A DNA stretch of 64,000 nt from Mucilaginibacter aquatilis (GTDB lineage Bacteria; Bacteroidota; Bacteroidia; Sphingobacteriales; Sphingobacteriaceae): NCBI RefSeq assembly GCF_009755275.1, contig NZ_WQLA01000002.1, forward strand, positions 186,001-250,000. The letters are read 5' to 3'. Positions 52,956 through 63,299 of the stretch are shown in pieces. The number at the start of each line of letters is the position of its first letter. The first letter of the stretch is position 1. The notes below the pieces were generated by a model that worked only from the letters and a program-made list of their open reading frames with translations, ran no database searches and was not told where the DNA came from. The position numbers and the translations under genes are program-made.

Positions 52956-55900
52956 ATGTACAAAATTTTTACTGCTAAAACTTGCAGGTGTCATAGCTAT
53001 GCCCATAAACGACTGTTTATAACCATGAACCTCACCTTCGTATTTATGCTGCTGGCTTTAATGGAGGTAAGTGCTACAGCAATTGCTCAGCGCATTACGC
53101 TAAATGAAAAAAATGCAGCTTTAAAACCAATTTTAGAAAAGATAACCAAGCAAAGCGGTTATGAAATTATTTATGATAGTGATGTGCTCAGCACCGCCAA
53201 AAACGTAACCATAAATGTTCATGATGCCAGCATTGAGGAAGCACTGACGCTGTGCATGCAAAACCAGGGCTTAAGCTATTTAATAAAAGACCGCACTATT
53301 ATAATTGTGCCTAAACGGATAGTTAAAACTCAAAATGAGGCAGCGCTACAAGTTAAAGGTATTGTAACAGATGAAAGCAAGCAGCCTCTCCCGGGTGTCA
53401 ATATCAGGATTAAGGGCGGAGCCGTAGGCGCTGTTTCACTGGCCGACGGCCGCTTTACCATCAACGTGCCTGACAAAGGCACAATTTTGGTTTTTAGCAT
53501 GTTGGGCTTTGAAACCCGCGAAGTTACTATAAATGATAACCAGCCGCTAACTATTGTTTTAAAACAGGTAACCAGCCGCCTTGACGATATTGTGGTTGTA
53601 GGTTATGGCACACAGCGTAAAGCAGACCTTACCGGATCTGTAGCTAGTGTAAAGGCCAATGAAATACAGCAGGCCAAATCAGTATCATTTATGGAAGCTA
53701 TGCAGGGCCGTTTAGCAGGCGTGCAGGTAACTTCATCGTCGGGCGAGCCTGGTGCTGCTGCCAATATCACTATCAGAGGTACTAATTCTTTTAACTCTGG
53801 GACGCAGCCGCTATACGTAATTGATGGTGTTCAAATTGATGTGAACAATGCAGAGGCCGCATCGTCGGGCTTGGGCAGTACAGCATTAACTAATCCGCTG
53901 GCGGGTATAAGTCCTAATGATATTGCCTCTATCGAAGTATTGAAAGATGCTTCGGCTACAGCAATCTTTGGCTCAAGGGGTGCTAATGGTGTTATTGTAA
54001 TCACTACCAAATCAGGCAAAGCCAATACATCAAGCTTTGAGTTTAACAACTATACCGGCTTTGCCTGGGCACCTAAGCACATACTGATGCTTGGTGCGCA
54101 AGACTACGCATCTTACAGATTAGCCAATAATACGGCCGATCAAAACTATGCCATTGATACAAACGGCGATCAAATTTATGATCAGGTTAAAGATTTAAGT
54201 TCAATTGAATCTCACGACTGGCAAAAAGAGGCATTGCGTACTGCTATAACTCAAAATTATGGCTTGAGCTTTAGCGGCGGTACCGCAAAAACCAACTTTT
54301 TTACCTCGGCCTCCTATCTAAATCAGCAAGGTTTAATCATAAACAACAACTTTGAAAGGTATGGCTTGCTGATGAAAGTTAACCACAACGTTACCGACAG
54401 GTTGAGATTATCAGCTAATGTGAATCTTTCGCATGCTACAGGCAGAGGAGTTGCATCAAATGGAGGTAACGACGTGCGAAACTATAATGGTTTAATGCAG
54501 ATGCTCTTAATTACAAGGCCGCTTAACGCGCCAGATCCGGCTCAGCTTGCACTTGACCCTGATGGCGCTGCCGTATCAAGCCCGGTTGATTTTGCCAATC
54601 TTTCTTACAAAAAAAGCCCTCTATCAAGGGTGCTCACTGATATTGGTGCCAATTACCGCATTATCAACGGCCTAAACCTTGATGTGAGGGGTAGTGCAGT
54701 AATCACCCAATCCGAAAACAATGAGTTTTATCCGGGCACGGTTTCATGGGGCTTCCCAACTAATGGCCTCGCATTTTTAAATACCAGTAAATCGATTAAC
54801 TGGTATCAAACCAGTACGCTTACTTATAATAAGCGTTTTGCAAAAGTTCATTCTTTGAATGCATTAGCCGGCTTTGAAATGAACTTTTATGATATAGAAA
54901 CCTTCTCGTTGCAGGGACGTGGGTTTGATATACAAAGTGTTAACCCGGTATTTAACTTTGGTTCTGTTAAGTTAATACCTGTACCGCCTGCTACTTCAAA
55001 AGTAAGAAACACCCGTGTTTCACAGTTCTTCCGCGTAAATTATGGATATAATGACAAGTACTTACTAACCGCTACCATTCGTAACGATGCATCTTCACGG
55101 TTAGCCGATGGCCGCAAGTCCTCTCTTTTTCCAAGTGCCGGGTTGGCCTGGAGGGTGTCAAAAGAGAGTTTTTTACAAAATAATAAAGTTGTATCTGATT
55201 TAAAGCTGAGAGGTAGCTTTGGCGTAACCGGTAATGAAAGAATACCGGCTTACCAATATTTCCCAACCTTTGGGCAGGTATTTTATGCTTCGGCCACAGG
55301 CGCCGCCACATTAGGTATTGCACCCAATACCGTAGCCAATCCTGACTTAAAATGGGAAACAACCTATGCTTATGATTTAGGCTTTGATTTGAGTTTGTTT
55401 AAAGACCGCATTACACTAACGGCCGATGCATACTTAAAGCAAACTAAAGACTTACTGGTGCTGGCTGATATACCCGCGCAAAGCGGTTTTTTACGCCAAT
55501 ACCAAAATTTAGGTCAGGTTGATAACAAAGGTATCGAGTTGGCCTTGAACACCATCAACATCAGAAAAGGTAATTTTAGTTGGAGCAGCAATATCAATGT
55601 TTCCATAAACCGCAATAAAGTAATCTCGCTTGGCGGTGTACCATTTATACCTGTAACTGTTTACGGCGGTCCTATTGGTACATTAGGCCGGGTAACGCAG
55701 GGACAACCTATAGGCACAGGTTACGGCTATGTGTTTGATGGCATATACCAGCTTAATGATTTTGTAATTACCAACGCTGCAGGTACTGTGATTAATCCAT
55801 CGGCGGTAACTGATGCCAATTTAATTGGATATACCTATACGCCTAAGCCAGGCGTTCCGCGCGGGCCTAACAGGAATGCTCGCCCCGGTGATATCAAATT

Positions 55901-56459
55901 CAAAGATTTGAACAATGATGGCTTAACCAACAGCAGCGATGCCCAGGTTATTACCAATAGTAACCCTAAGCATTATGGCGGTTTCAGCAATAACTTTACT
56001 TACAAAAATTTTGATTTAAGTGTGCTGTTCAACTGGTCGTACGGTAACGATATTTTGTATGTAGGGAGAGGCCGTATTGAGGCAGGCCAATCTACGTTTG
56101 CCAACCCTAGCGGGCAGTACTGGTTTAACCGCTGGACTGTTGCCAATCCATCAAATACTTATCCTGGTATAAGCTCACAGGGCAGGCTTGATGTTTCGTC
56201 ATATTACAAAGAAGACGGATCATTTTTGAGGTTGCGAAATTTAACACTTGGCTATAATTTAAATGAAACCAAAGCTTTAAGAAAGATAGGTATCAAAGGC
56301 CTGCGTGTTTATGCCACCGGTGTAAACCTGTATACCTGGACAAACTACAGTGGCTTTGACCCCGAGATTAATTCTTACACGCCGCTATTACCCGGTGTTG
56401 ACAACATTTCTTATCCCCGCGAACGGTCAATCATTTTCGGACTTAACATTAAACTATAA
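52956..56459 (+). CDS. SusC/RagA-type TonB-linked outer membrane protein
   Basis: 1167 residues. Signal peptide near 24-45, STN signalling domain (about 50-115: RITLNEKNAALKPILEKITK), carboxypeptidase-regulatory-like domain (about 130-205: VKGIVTDESKQPLPGVNIRI), plug (DDIVVVGYGTQRKADLTGSV, then GTNSFNSGTQPLYVIDGVQI) and a 22-strand-type barrel ending SIIFGLNIKL. With SusD it imports glycans using TonB. The STN domain fits control by the ECF/FecR pair just upstream. Its stop overlaps the susD start (TAATG). Confidence 0.95.
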   Translation: MYKIFTAKTCRCHSYAHKRLFITMNLTFVFMLLALMEVSATAIAQRITLNEKNAALKPILEKITKQSGYEIIYDSDVLSTAKNVTINVHDASIEEALTLCMQNQGLSYLIKDRTIIIVPKRIVKTQNEAALQVKGIVTDESKQPLPGVNIRIKGGAVGAVSLADGRFTINVPDKGTILVFSMLGFETREVTINDNQPLTIVLKQVTSRLDDIVVVGYGTQRKADLTGSVASVKANEIQQAKSVSFMEAMQGRLAGVQVTSSSGEPGAAANITIRGTNSFNSGTQPLYVIDGVQIDVNNAEAASSGLGSTALTNPLAGISPNDIASIEVLKDASATAIFGSRGANGVIVITTKSGKANTSSFEFNNYTGFAWAPKHILMLGAQDYASYRLANNTADQNYAIDTNGDQIYDQVKDLSSIESHDWQKEALRTAITQNYGLSFSGGTAKTNFFTSASYLNQQGLIINNNFERYGLLMKVNHNVTDRLRLSANVNLSHATGRGVASNGGNDVRNYNGLMQMLLITRPLNAPDPAQLALDPDGAAVSSPVDFANLSYKKSPLSRVLTDIGANYRIINGLNLDVRGSAVITQSENNEFYPGTVSWGFPTNGLAFLNTSKSINWYQTSTLTYNKRFAKVHSLNALAGFEMNFYDIETFSLQGRGFDIQSVNPVFNFGSVKLIPVPPATSKVRNTRVSQFFRVNYGYNDKYLLTATIRNDASSRLADGRKSSLFPSAGLAWRVSKESFLQNNKVVSDLKLRGSFGVTGNERIPAYQYFPTFGQVFYASATGAATLGIAPNTVANPDLKWETTYAYDLGFDLSLFKDRITLTADAYLKQTKDLLVLADIPAQSGFLRQYQNLGQVDNKGIELALNTINIRKGNFSWSSNINVSINRNKVISLGGVPFIPVTVYGGPIGTLGRVTQGQPIGTGYGYVFDGIYQLNDFVITNAAGTVINPSAVTDANLIGYTYTPKPGVPRGPNRNARPGDIKFKDLNNDGLTNSSDAQVITNSNPKHYGGFSNNFTYKNFDLSVLFNWSYGNDILYVGRGRIEAGQSTFANPSGQYWFNRWTVANPSNTYPGISSQGRLDVSSYYKEDGSFLRLRNLTLGYNLNETKALRKIGIKGLRVYATGVNLYTWTNYSGFDPEINSYTPLLPGVDNISYPRERSIIFGLNIKL

Positions 56460-58096
56460 TGAAAAAGATATTTACTCTCATATTTTGCGTGCTTGCATTA
56501 TTATGCGGCTCGTGTAAAAAATTCCTTGATCAAAAGCCGTATTCACTTATTGCACCCGAAAACTTTTTTAAATCGGCAAACGATGCCGAACTGGCAATTA
56601 CCGGCGTGTACGATGTGATGAATGCACCCTCTATACAAGGCTACGGCAACCAAGCTCTTTGGGGCAGGGGTATGCATTACCTAACTAACTTAGGTGTTGA
56701 TGATTTAACTCAAGATGTGCGCTATACCACAGCAATCCCCGATCTAATGCCGTTTTATGATTATACCTATACTGCCGATAACCCTAACTTATGGTATGCC
56801 TATTTTTCGTTGTATGCAGGTATAAACCGGGCAAACTTTGTTATTGAACGTGTACCAACCATTGATATGAATGCGACCCGCCGTGCTCAAATTGTGGGCG
56901 AGGCGCAATACATGAGAGGTATGTTTTACTGCTACCTTGCCTGGCTTTGGGGCGGTGTACCTGTAACAACAAGCACCAATCCGGAGATTACCACTCCACG
57001 TTTACCGGTACAGCGGGTTTTACAGCAAGCCGAAGCCGATTTTAAGGCCGCCTACAACGTGCTTCCCGCCCGTAGTACCATAATAGGGCGCGTTAACAAA
57101 TATACAGCGGCAGGTTTTCTGGCTAAGCTTTACTTGTACGAAGCATCGTGTAAACAAAATAATGTAAGCCAGTCGTTAAACTTTGCACTAAACAGCTTTG
57201 ATTGGGTGAACGCCAGCGAGGCCTACACACAAGCGTTAAACTGGGCTAAGGATGTGTATGACAACAGCGGTTATAAACTAATCCGCCCCTTTAATTACCT
57301 CTTTTTGGCCGCAACCGAGGCAGCAGCGCGTGACGAGAACATGATGATTGTGCAGGCCGGCACCGGTGGCTCGCAGGAAATTATTTTATTTTCATACCTG
57401 GCCGGTCCAAGGGGTAATTACCGTACAAATTCCGGAACCTACGGTTGGCTAAGGCCGCACCGGGAAACATACCTGCGCTATAACGCTAATGACGGCCGCA
57501 TAAGCACGATGAGTGGTTACCTCAATACCACTACCAATTTTACCACTATAAACGGATTTAAGTATTATACTCCCGAACCTATATCAACAAGTACCATAGG
57601 CACCTTATGTGTAAATAAGTGGCGCGAAGATGATCCTAATGCTAAACTGGCAAGAGGTATAGACACCTTTTCGGGTGAAACTGATTTTGCCATCCTGAGG
57701 TTTGCCGATATTATACTGATGTATGCCGAAGCCAAATTTCAAACAGGTGATGAGGCGGGTGCGCGCGCACTGCTGCGCGAAATACGCTTGCGTGCCTGTG
57801 GTGATGACGTTGCCAAAACCACAACCGTTACTACGGCCTACTTCAAAACCGATTTTATGACAGAACTGCTGGATGAAAGAGGACGCGAACTTTTGGCCGA
57901 GGGCTGGAGAAGATTTGACCTGATCAGAACAGGCAGAATAAGGACTGTTTTAAATGGCTTAAGCACAGGCAATATGTTCCCTGGGCATGATATAAATCTG
58001 ATTAAAGCAAATTTTCAAGATTATAAAATATGGTATCCAATACCAAGTCGTGACATTGCTACAAACACTAATCTGGTACAAAACCCAGGTTATTAA
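56459..58096 (+). CDS. RagB/SusD family nutrient-binding lipoprotein
   Basis: 545 residues. The leader ends LALLCGSC with Cys19 as lipid anchor, followed by KKFLDQKPYSLIAPENFFKS. The SusD TPR-like region (RAQIVGEAQYMRGMFYCYLA) and the C-terminal FAILRFADIILMYAEAKFQT and LLDERGRELLAEGWRRFDLI are textbook family motifs. It forms the lid of the SusC pore and binds the polysaccharide at the cell surface. It is coupled to susC by a one-base overlap. Confidence 0.95.
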   Translation: MKKIFTLIFCVLALLCGSCKKFLDQKPYSLIAPENFFKSANDAELAITGVYDVMNAPSIQGYGNQALWGRGMHYLTNLGVDDLTQDVRYTTAIPDLMPFYDYTYTADNPNLWYAYFSLYAGINRANFVIERVPTIDMNATRRAQIVGEAQYMRGMFYCYLAWLWGGVPVTTSTNPEITTPRLPVQRVLQQAEADFKAAYNVLPARSTIIGRVNKYTAAGFLAKLYLYEASCKQNNVSQSLNFALNSFDWVNASEAYTQALNWAKDVYDNSGYKLIRPFNYLFLAATEAAARDENMMIVQAGTGGSQEIILFSYLAGPRGNYRTNSGTYGWLRPHRETYLRYNANDGRISTMSGYLNTTTNFTTINGFKYYTPEPISTSTIGTLCVNKWREDDPNAKLARGIDTFSGETDFAILRFADIILMYAEAKFQTGDEAGARALLREIRLRACGDDVAKTTTVTTAYFKTDFMTELLDERGRELLAEGWRRFDLIRTGRIRTVLNGLSTGNMFPGHDINLIKANFQDYKIWYPIPSRDIATNTNLVQNPGY

Positions 58097-58140
58097 AATT
58101 TTCAGTTTTTAAATAAACACCTAAACCATATCTACATCTC

Positions 58141-58200
58141 ATGCCCGGCAACGAGCGTCGTAATGCAGCAATGCGAAATGGCACTCGTTGCAAAAGGCAT
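58141..58200. repeat. Nested inverted repeat (REP-like)
   Basis: ATGCC...GGCAT (58141-58145, 58196-58200) encloses GCAACGAG (58148-58155) and CTCGTTGC (58184-58191). It lies in the 272-base gap between susD and the glycosidase gene, where no gene is seen. It may attenuate transcription or be a mobile palindrome. Confidence 0.5.
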
Positions 58201-58368
58201 GTTATGTGCCTAAATTCTTTTTTCTAACAACAATAAGCAGGGGGAGCTTCAATATGGTGAATAAGCCTCTAAGGTTAATCAATCTATATGGCCTGCTATA
58301 TAAATAGGCAGGTAAAGCGTTACCCTCCTGATGAGCTGATTCTAGTATAACTTCTGCTACTAAAAATA

Positions 58369-61203
58369 ATGAAAAAACTATCTATAATAATTGCCTTGGC
58401 TGCGGTTTACTTAACGGCACCCCCAATAAGCCATGCACAAATACAATGGCCTGCAATAACACACGAAAACCGCCCGTGGGGGCGATGGTGGTGGCAGGGC
58501 AGCGCTGTTACCAAGCCTGATTTGGCCTGGACAATGGAGCAGTACAAGGCTGCCGGCCTGGGAGGTATGGAAATTACACCCGTATACGGCGTAAAAGGCA
58601 CCGAGAAGCAGTTTATACCTTTTCTTTCACCCAGGTGGATGGATATGCTGAAGTATACCGTGCAACAGGGTAAACGACTTGATATGGGCATAGATATGGC
58701 TAATGCTACAGGCTGGCCTTTTGGCGGCCCCTGGGTTGATTATGCTGATGCCACTAAGGAATTGTTTTGGAAGTCTTACAATGTTAAGGAAGGAGATGTA
58801 TTAAACGAAACTGTTACGTTTGTGCAAGCACCTTACCTTACACAAGCCGGTACACGTGTTAAAATCAATGAAATAAAGCAACCTTTTGTTGCAAACAATA
58901 ACTTACAGCAACTAGGTATAGAGCAAATAAGATATCCTGTTGCGCTGCCATTAAGTGTGCTAATGGCTTACAACCAATCAGGATCAGCAATTAACCTTAC
59001 CAGTAAAGTTGGTGCAGATGGCCGGCTTGATTGGAAGGCACCTGCGGGCGATTGGAAACTGTATGCTGTATTTACCGGCAGCCATGGCAAAATGGTTGAA
59101 AGGGCAGCTCCCGGCGGAGAAGGCTATGTGATAGATCACTTTTCGAAACGTGCGATAAACAACTACCTCAAAAATTTTGATAAACCGTTTGATCCAAAAA
59201 ACGGTAAGCTGATTAGGGCATTTTTTAATGATTCGTATGAGGTAGATGATGCAAATGGCGAGGCCAACTTCACACCTGCATTATTTGAAGAATTTAAAAC
59301 CCGGCGTGGCTATGACCTTCGAAACCACTTGCCTGGGCTTTTAACGGCAGATGGCAAAGAAGCAGATAAACGCATATTGTATGATTACCGTTTAACTATA
59401 TCCGAATTGTTGCTTGACAATTTCACCAAACCGTGGCAGGAGTGGGCACGCTCAAAGGGTTCAGTAATCCGTAACCAGGCACATGGCTCACCCGCCAATA
59501 TTTTGGATTTATATGCTGCATCAGACATCCCCGAAACTGAAGGCAATGATGTAATGAGCTTCAAATTTGCTACCTCGGCTGCGCATGTTAGTGGCAAGCG
59601 CCTGGCTTCTACCGAGTCGGGCACATGGATGAACGAGCATTTTATGACCAAGCTGAGCGATGTGAAGGAATCGGTTGACAGGTGCTTTGTTGGCGGTGTA
59701 AACCACGTTTTTTATCATGGCGTAAACTATTCTCCAAAAAATGTTTCATGGCCGGGCTGGCTGTTTTATGCAGCGGTAAACTTTACACCCGCCGATCCTT
59801 TTTGGCGCGACTTTGGAACGTTAAATAACTATTTTGCACGTTGCCAGTCGTTTTTGCAACAGGGCAAACCCGATAACGATGTACTGCTATATACGCCCAT
59901 AGCTGATAGCTTTTCTGATTATGGTGGTAGCTTATTAAAGCACTATCACAACATGGACCAGTTTAAGGCACATGGTTTTGAAAAAAGCGCACGTGAAATG
60001 CTGGCCAAAGGCTATACATTTGATTTTATATCAGACAGGCAGCTGATGGACGTAAAACAAAACAGCAACAATTTGCTAACAGGCGGCGGGAATTACAAAA
60101 CTCTTATTATACCCGATTGCAGTTTAATTCCGTTGTCAACCTTACAACGCATTGTTGAATTAGCCACCAATGGCGCACAAATTATTGTGCTTAAAAATCT
60201 GCCTAATGATGTTGCCGGGTTGTATACCGCCGAAACCAAAGCTAAGTTTGACGCGCTTATCCGTAAATTTAATTTTGCAGACTTAAGCTCAGGTGTAAAA
60301 AAAGCGGTTATAGGCAAAGGAAGTGTTTTGATAGGTGATGATTTACAAAAACTGTTAAATACAACAGCTGTAAAGCGCGAAACCATGACCGATGCAGGCC
60401 TGCAGTTTTCACGACGCAGCAACGAAAATGGCAAAACCTATTTTATTGTAAATCAAACCCGCAAGGCAGTAAACCAAAATATACAACTAAACACAAATGC
60501 AGTATCGGCTACAATATTTAACCCTATGACTGAGCGTTACGGTTTGGCAACCACTGCCAAACAGCTCAACAACACTTTGATGTACATACAATTGCAGCCC
60601 GGCGAAAGCTGTATTGTTCAAACCTTTAACACGGTAAAAAAGGGTCAGCAATACGCCAATTATGAACCTGCAGGCAACGCAACGAAAGTTAGCGGTACGT
60701 GGAATCTTAAATTTGAGCATGGCGGCCCAGAATTACCTCCATCGGTACAATTGGGTAAGCTCAAAGCCTGGACAGATTTAGAGGGAGAAAGCTATCAGTC
60801 ATTCTCTGGAGTTGGTAGTTATAGCATCACATTTCCAATGCCTAAAGAAGAGGCCGATATGTGGCAATTGAATTTGGAAAAAGCTTTTGGCAGTGTTGAG
60901 GTTTATTTGAATGATACCAAAATTGCTACCCTGTTAGGTCCGCAGTATACGGTTAATATACCGGCCGGTAAATTTAAACAATCAAACAAACTTGAATTTA
61001 AAGTGGTAAATTCAATGGCCAATCGCATTAAGGATATGGAGAAGAAAAATATTCCATATAAAATCTTCTACAACGTTAACTTTCAGCCACGCGATCAGGC
61101 CAACAGGGGGGCCGACCGCTTATTCACTGCACTAAATATGCCGGTTCAGCCATCAGGAATGGTTGGAAATGTAACAGTGGCGCCTTTGCGTTTAATGAAG
61201 TAG
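58369..61203 (+). CDS. Glycoside hydrolase, GH106-like (alpha-L-rhamnosidase family)
   Basis: 944 residues with a signal peptide ending SHAQ (about 24). The start RPWGRWWWQGSAVTK, GGMEITPVYGVKG, FLSPRWMDMLKYTV and MANATGWPFGGPWV are typical of the large GH106 alpha-L-rhamnosidase family. The middle holds LASTESGTWMNEHFMTK and FYHGVNYSPKNVSWPGW, and the C-terminus is a beta-sandwich with FGSVEVYLND. It probably cleaves rhamnose from a plant or microbial glycan imported by the adjacent SusC/SusD. It is the only enzyme of the locus in view. Confidence 0.85.
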   Translation: MKKLSIIIALAAVYLTAPPISHAQIQWPAITHENRPWGRWWWQGSAVTKPDLAWTMEQYKAAGLGGMEITPVYGVKGTEKQFIPFLSPRWMDMLKYTVQQGKRLDMGIDMANATGWPFGGPWVDYADATKELFWKSYNVKEGDVLNETVTFVQAPYLTQAGTRVKINEIKQPFVANNNLQQLGIEQIRYPVALPLSVLMAYNQSGSAINLTSKVGADGRLDWKAPAGDWKLYAVFTGSHGKMVERAAPGGEGYVIDHFSKRAINNYLKNFDKPFDPKNGKLIRAFFNDSYEVDDANGEANFTPALFEEFKTRRGYDLRNHLPGLLTADGKEADKRILYDYRLTISELLLDNFTKPWQEWARSKGSVIRNQAHGSPANILDLYAASDIPETEGNDVMSFKFATSAAHVSGKRLASTESGTWMNEHFMTKLSDVKESVDRCFVGGVNHVFYHGVNYSPKNVSWPGWLFYAAVNFTPADPFWRDFGTLNNYFARCQSFLQQGKPDNDVLLYTPIADSFSDYGGSLLKHYHNMDQFKAHGFEKSAREMLAKGYTFDFISDRQLMDVKQNSNNLLTGGGNYKTLIIPDCSLIPLSTLQRIVELATNGAQIIVLKNLPNDVAGLYTAETKAKFDALIRKFNFADLSSGVKKAVIGKGSVLIGDDLQKLLNTTAVKRETMTDAGLQFSRRSNENGKTYFIVNQTRKAVNQNIQLNTNAVSATIFNPMTERYGLATTAKQLNNTLMYIQLQPGESCIVQTFNTVKKGQQYANYEPAGNATKVSGTWNLKFEHGGPELPPSVQLGKLKAWTDLEGESYQSFSGVGSYSITFPMPKEEADMWQLNLEKAFGSVEVYLNDTKIATLLGPQYTVNIPAGKFKQSNKLEFKVVNSMANRIKDMEKKNIPYKIFYNVNFQPRDQANRGADRLFTALNMPVQPSGMVGNVTVAPLRLMK

Positions 61204-61316
61204 ATTTTTAGATAGCACATATTGTTAACGGACTTATCTATTAGCATTGGAAGAATTGAAAATAATGACATACTCCTTGAAAAGTATAGTTCTTTATTGA
61301 TGTTCTGGCAATAATC

Positions 61317-61379
61317 TGCCACCCCATATAAAGGAAAAGCATATTTGAGAGGTTTTAGGACTGATTGAATATGCTTTTT
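61317..61379 (+). repeat. Degenerate copy of the tRNA-Pro 3' end and terminator
   Basis: 61352-61379 matches 38728-38755 in 27 of 28 bases, preceded by AGCATATT as stem partner (61338-61345) and by TGCCACCCC (61317-61325), similar to the tRNA 3' end TGCCATCCC. It also forms a hairpin with T5 and could end the glycosidase transcript. The remainder of 61204-61549 shows nothing else I can name. Confidence 0.6.
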
Positions 61380-61616
61380 GTATTATTGGAGTTTAGTGAG
61401 TTAACCGTTGATGTTAGACCTGCTTTTGAATTAGCCTGCGTTGTTGCGGCATGTAACTAATCATTATTAAACAATGAAACAATTAGTTTCTGAACAGATT
61501 ATACATTTGTAATTAAACGGCTATAAAAGCTGAAAGGTCATTGCCATCTTAATTTTGCAGCTGTTGATTATATCAAATTTGTTAAACCCAGCAGCTGTAT
61601 ACAGTAAATCAACTAA

Positions 61617-61624
61617 TACATTTG
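61617..61624 (+). promoter_or_regulatory. -7 promoter element of nhaA
   Basis: TACATTTG (TAnnTTTG) 22 bases before the ATG; a second candidate TAATTTTG is at 61550-61557. Confidence 0.45.
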
Positions 61625-61646
61625 CGAAACAATTCAAGTAATATCA

Positions 61647-62975
61647 ATGCCTCAAAAAGCGCCTATAGATCAATTATTAAAGCCGGTTAGTAAATTTATA
61701 CACCTGGAATATACCAGTGGGCTTGTACTGCTTTTTGGCGTGGTGTTGGCCATTGCTTGGGTAAATTCACCTTTTGCTAATTCATACCATCATCTGTGGG
61801 AGATCAATTTTTCGATAGGCTTCGGAGGCGATAAGCTTAGCCATCCCTTACATTTATGGATAAATGACGGGTTAATGGCCATTTTCTTTTTTGTGATTGG
61901 CCTTGAATTAAAGCGGGAGTTTTTGGCAGGTGAATTATCATCGGTTAAAAAGGCGGCATTACCCATGTTTGCGGCTTTAGGCGGAATGCTGGTACCGGCT
62001 GTTATATACACGCTTATTAACAAGGGTGGAGATGGTGCTCACGGTTGGGGAATACCCATGGCAACCGATATTGCTTTTGCGCTTGCATTGTTATCAATGG
62101 CCGGTAAGCATATACCATCTTCGGTTAAAGTATTTTTATCGGCTCTTGCTGTGGCTGATGACCTAGGTGCTGTGCTGGTAATTGCATTTTTTTACAGCAG
62201 TAACATTCATTTTATGCCACTGATGGTTGGCGGCGTGTTTTTACTGGCATTGGTTATAGGCAATGCAATTGGTATACGACACTCTGCATTTTACCTGGTA
62301 CTTGGGCTTGGCGTATGGGTTGGCTTTCTGCTTTCGGGCGTGCATGCTACTATTGCCGGTGTGTTGGTAGCATTTAGTATTCCTGCAAGGCGAAAAGTAG
62401 ATGAGCAACGTTACGCAATGCGCCTCAAGGAACTTTCTGATGAGTTTGAGCAGGAAATACCCAATTGCAGTACCCTGACAACGCCAAGACAACATGAGCT
62501 TATTGAGTATATTAAAGGCTTAAGTTTAGCGGCGCAAACGCCATTACAAAAAATTGAATCGTCATTACACCCATGGGTAGCTTTTTTAATTATGCCACTG
62601 TTTGCTTTGGCAAACTCAGGAATTGCCATAAGCGCTGATTTTATGGAAAAATTGGTTAATCCGGTTAGTATAGGAGTAATCTGCGGGTTAATATTAGGCA
62701 AGTTTACGGGCATACTGGCTTTCACATGGCTGTTAGTTAAAACCAAGGTTGCAGAGCTTCCTTACGCCGCCAAATGGCAACATATTGTGGGTGTATCTAC
62801 ACTTGCCGGTATAGGGTTTACTATGTCATTATTTGTTTCTTCGCTAGCATTTTCAAATGCCGAACAAATAGAGCAAGCGAAATACGGCATCCTGATTGCC
62901 TCGGTTATTGCTGGTATATCAGGCATTATTATTTTGAAACGTTCTGCGCCTGCATTAAGACCGGTTAATGATTAA
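61647..62975 (+). CDS. nhaA: Na+/H+ antiporter NhaA
   Basis: 442 residues, about twelve membrane helices. The family signatures INDGLMAIFFFVIGLELKRE, MATDIAFALALLSM and ALAVADDLGAVLVIAFFY (the last with the paired Asp that binds Na+/H+) are intact, as is STLAGIGFTMSLFVSSLAF near the end. It exchanges internal Na+ for H+ at alkaline pH. Its 3' end overlaps the convergent gene by 21 bases. Confidence 0.95.
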   Translation: MPQKAPIDQLLKPVSKFIHLEYTSGLVLLFGVVLAIAWVNSPFANSYHHLWEINFSIGFGGDKLSHPLHLWINDGLMAIFFFVIGLELKREFLAGELSSVKKAALPMFAALGGMLVPAVIYTLINKGGDGAHGWGIPMATDIAFALALLSMAGKHIPSSVKVFLSALAVADDLGAVLVIAFFYSSNIHFMPLMVGGVFLLALVIGNAIGIRHSAFYLVLGLGVWVGFLLSGVHATIAGVLVAFSIPARRKVDEQRYAMRLKELSDEFEQEIPNCSTLTTPRQHELIEYIKGLSLAAQTPLQKIESSLHPWVAFLIMPLFALANSGIAISADFMEKLVNPVSIGVICGLILGKFTGILAFTWLLVKTKVAELPYAAKWQHIVGVSTLAGIGFTMSLFVSSLAFSNAEQIEQAKYGILIASVIAGISGIIILKRSAPALRPVND

Positions 62976-63299
62976 AAGATAAAAAATGCCGCCTAATGTG
63001 TACATCATCACGTCAGCAGAATCTGCCGTGTAACGTTGTATGTAAAAGGGTAATATAAGCTCAAAAATAACGCTGTAGAATATTACAATATATAGCACCT
63101 GGCCGGTAGTTAAAATTAACGTTTTAGCTCCAAAAATTAAACGCATAACCGTTCGGGTAATTAATGCAGTTAACGGAACAATAAGTAAATCGTTAAGATA
63201 ATAACTCACAAATTCAGGGAGCGCAACGTGCGTTTTTTTGGCAAAATAGACCGTTAACCCAGTGGTAGATAATACTGCTAACCAATACTTCCAGTTCAT
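62955..63299 (-). CDS. Small membrane protein, unrecognised
   Basis: 114 residues with about four hydrophobic segments (about 5-20, 35-50, 62-82, 95-112) and few charged residues. HVALPEFVSYYLNDLLIVPL is the most distinctive stretch. The family is not recognised; I have seen no motif that gives a function. It shares one base with the upstream zinc-ribbon gene, so the two form an operon. Confidence 0.6.
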   Translation of the reverse strand: MNWKYWLAVLSTTGLTVYFAKKTHVALPEFVSYYLNDLLIVPLTALITRTVMRLIFGAKTLILTTGQVLYIVIFYSVIFELILPFYIQRYTADSADVMMYTLGGIFYLLIINRS

